From: an uncultured Paraglaciecola sp.
GTDB lineage: Bacteria; Pseudomonadota; Gammaproteobacteria; Enterobacterales; Alteromonadaceae
Direction: 5' to 3'
Assembly (NCBI GenBank): GCA_905479025.1
Contig: CAJQKX010000226.1
Span: 1 to 5,482 of the forward strand
DNA: 5,482 nt
A model generated the notes under the pieces. It worked only from the letters and a program-made list of their open reading frames with translations. It made no database searches and had not been told where the DNA came from. Positions 5,250-5,482 of the stretch are shown here, piece after piece (position 1 is the stretch's first letter; the number at the start of each line of letters is the position of its first letter). Both the position numbers and the translations under genes were made by a program.

Positions 5250-5482
5250 TTAGAACTCGTAATTGACTCTTACACCCAAAGTACGCGGACGGTTTTGAGT
5301 AAAGGTTCCAATTCGGGACGGATTAATTGACCTTAGATCATTGGTCAAATTTTGCCCAAACAATCTAACAGTTAACTGATCCCACTGGGCACCAAGCTGC
5401 GCATTAAGTATATTTAGATCTCTAGATTCAAGAACTTGCTGTGGAAAAGATCGATCTGTCTCTGTACTAGGGCCCTGTCTAT
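5250..5482 (-). CDS. TonB-dependent receptor, C-terminal end
   Basis: The frame enters from the window end and stops at TAA 5252-5250, giving the last 77 residues. They show the final beta-strands of an outer-membrane barrel: LNAQLGAQWDQLTVRLFGQNLTND, shown here only as alternating strand and the conserved GQNLTN turn, then RPRTLGVRVNYEF ending in the terminal aromatic residue needed for barrel assembly. The R-P-R-T-x-G-V-R pattern and final Phe are typical of TonB-dependent receptors, which import siderophores, glycans, peptides or other ligands using the TonB-ExbBD system. The substrate cannot be told from this end. The S9-like gene lies 154 bp downstream on the same strand, suggesting they belong to one uptake locus. 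Confidence 0.9.
   Translation of the reverse strand, partial: RQGPSTETDRSFPQQVLESRDLNILNAQLGAQWDQLTVRLFGQNLTNDLRSINPSRIGTFTQNRPRTLGVRVNYEF

Noticed and set aside
1..5482. CRISPR arrays, tRNA/rRNA genes, insertion-sequence ends
   Set aside because: No regularly spaced repeat-spacer units, no cloverleaf with recognisable arms, and no transposase frame or paired terminal repeats were seen.

Overview
The window looks like part of a gammaproteobacterial chromosome. A marine Cellvibrionales- or Alteromonadales-type host is an inference from the TonB-dependent receptor/S9-peptidase pair, the moderate GC content and the gene style; no marker gene fixes the taxon. It holds two blocks: an AT-rich accessory block (about 1-2600) and a more GC-balanced block (about 2600-5482) with a peptide- or nutrient-uptake flavour.

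Accessory block. On the minus strand, 1-326 is the N-terminal third or less of an AlbA_2 (Schlafen AlbA_2) domain protein. It has a good promoter and a 25-bp palindrome lying over the -35 box. Diverging from it is an AAA_14-type ATPase gene at 715-1374, which normally carries a C-terminal DUF4143 domain. Here most of that domain is missing, and a short piece resembling the family's extreme C-terminus survives in another frame up to 1417, so the gene looks like a deletion-derived pseudogene or a truncated ATPase. Its upstream region holds three CGATAA-type direct repeats exactly 22 bp apart, plus a fourth one helical turn from the first. Between the two genes lies a possible 41-aa membrane peptide (409-534) and an 11-bp perfect hairpin. 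Convergent to the ATPase is a two-gene minus-strand unit of small membrane proteins (2264-1549) overlapping by ATGA. The second of these has weak PAP2-like motifs.

Uptake block. The minus strand reads from the C-terminus of a TonB-dependent receptor (5482-5250, partial), through a 13-bp-stem hairpin terminator, into a complete S9-family prolyl-oligopeptidase/DPP IV-like protein (5095-2612), followed by hairpin terminators. The S9 protein keeps the beta-propeller and alpha/beta-hydrolase layout. The nucleophile-elbow serine is replaced by Glu and the catalytic Asp position by Ser, with only the His retained. It is an uninterrupted reading frame of over 820 codons, so it looks like a maintained pseudo-peptidase rather than a decaying gene.

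The most interesting points are the catalytically degenerate S9 protein next to a TonB receptor, the helically phased repeat array in front of the broken AAA/DUF4143 gene, and the palindrome over the AlbA_2 promoter.
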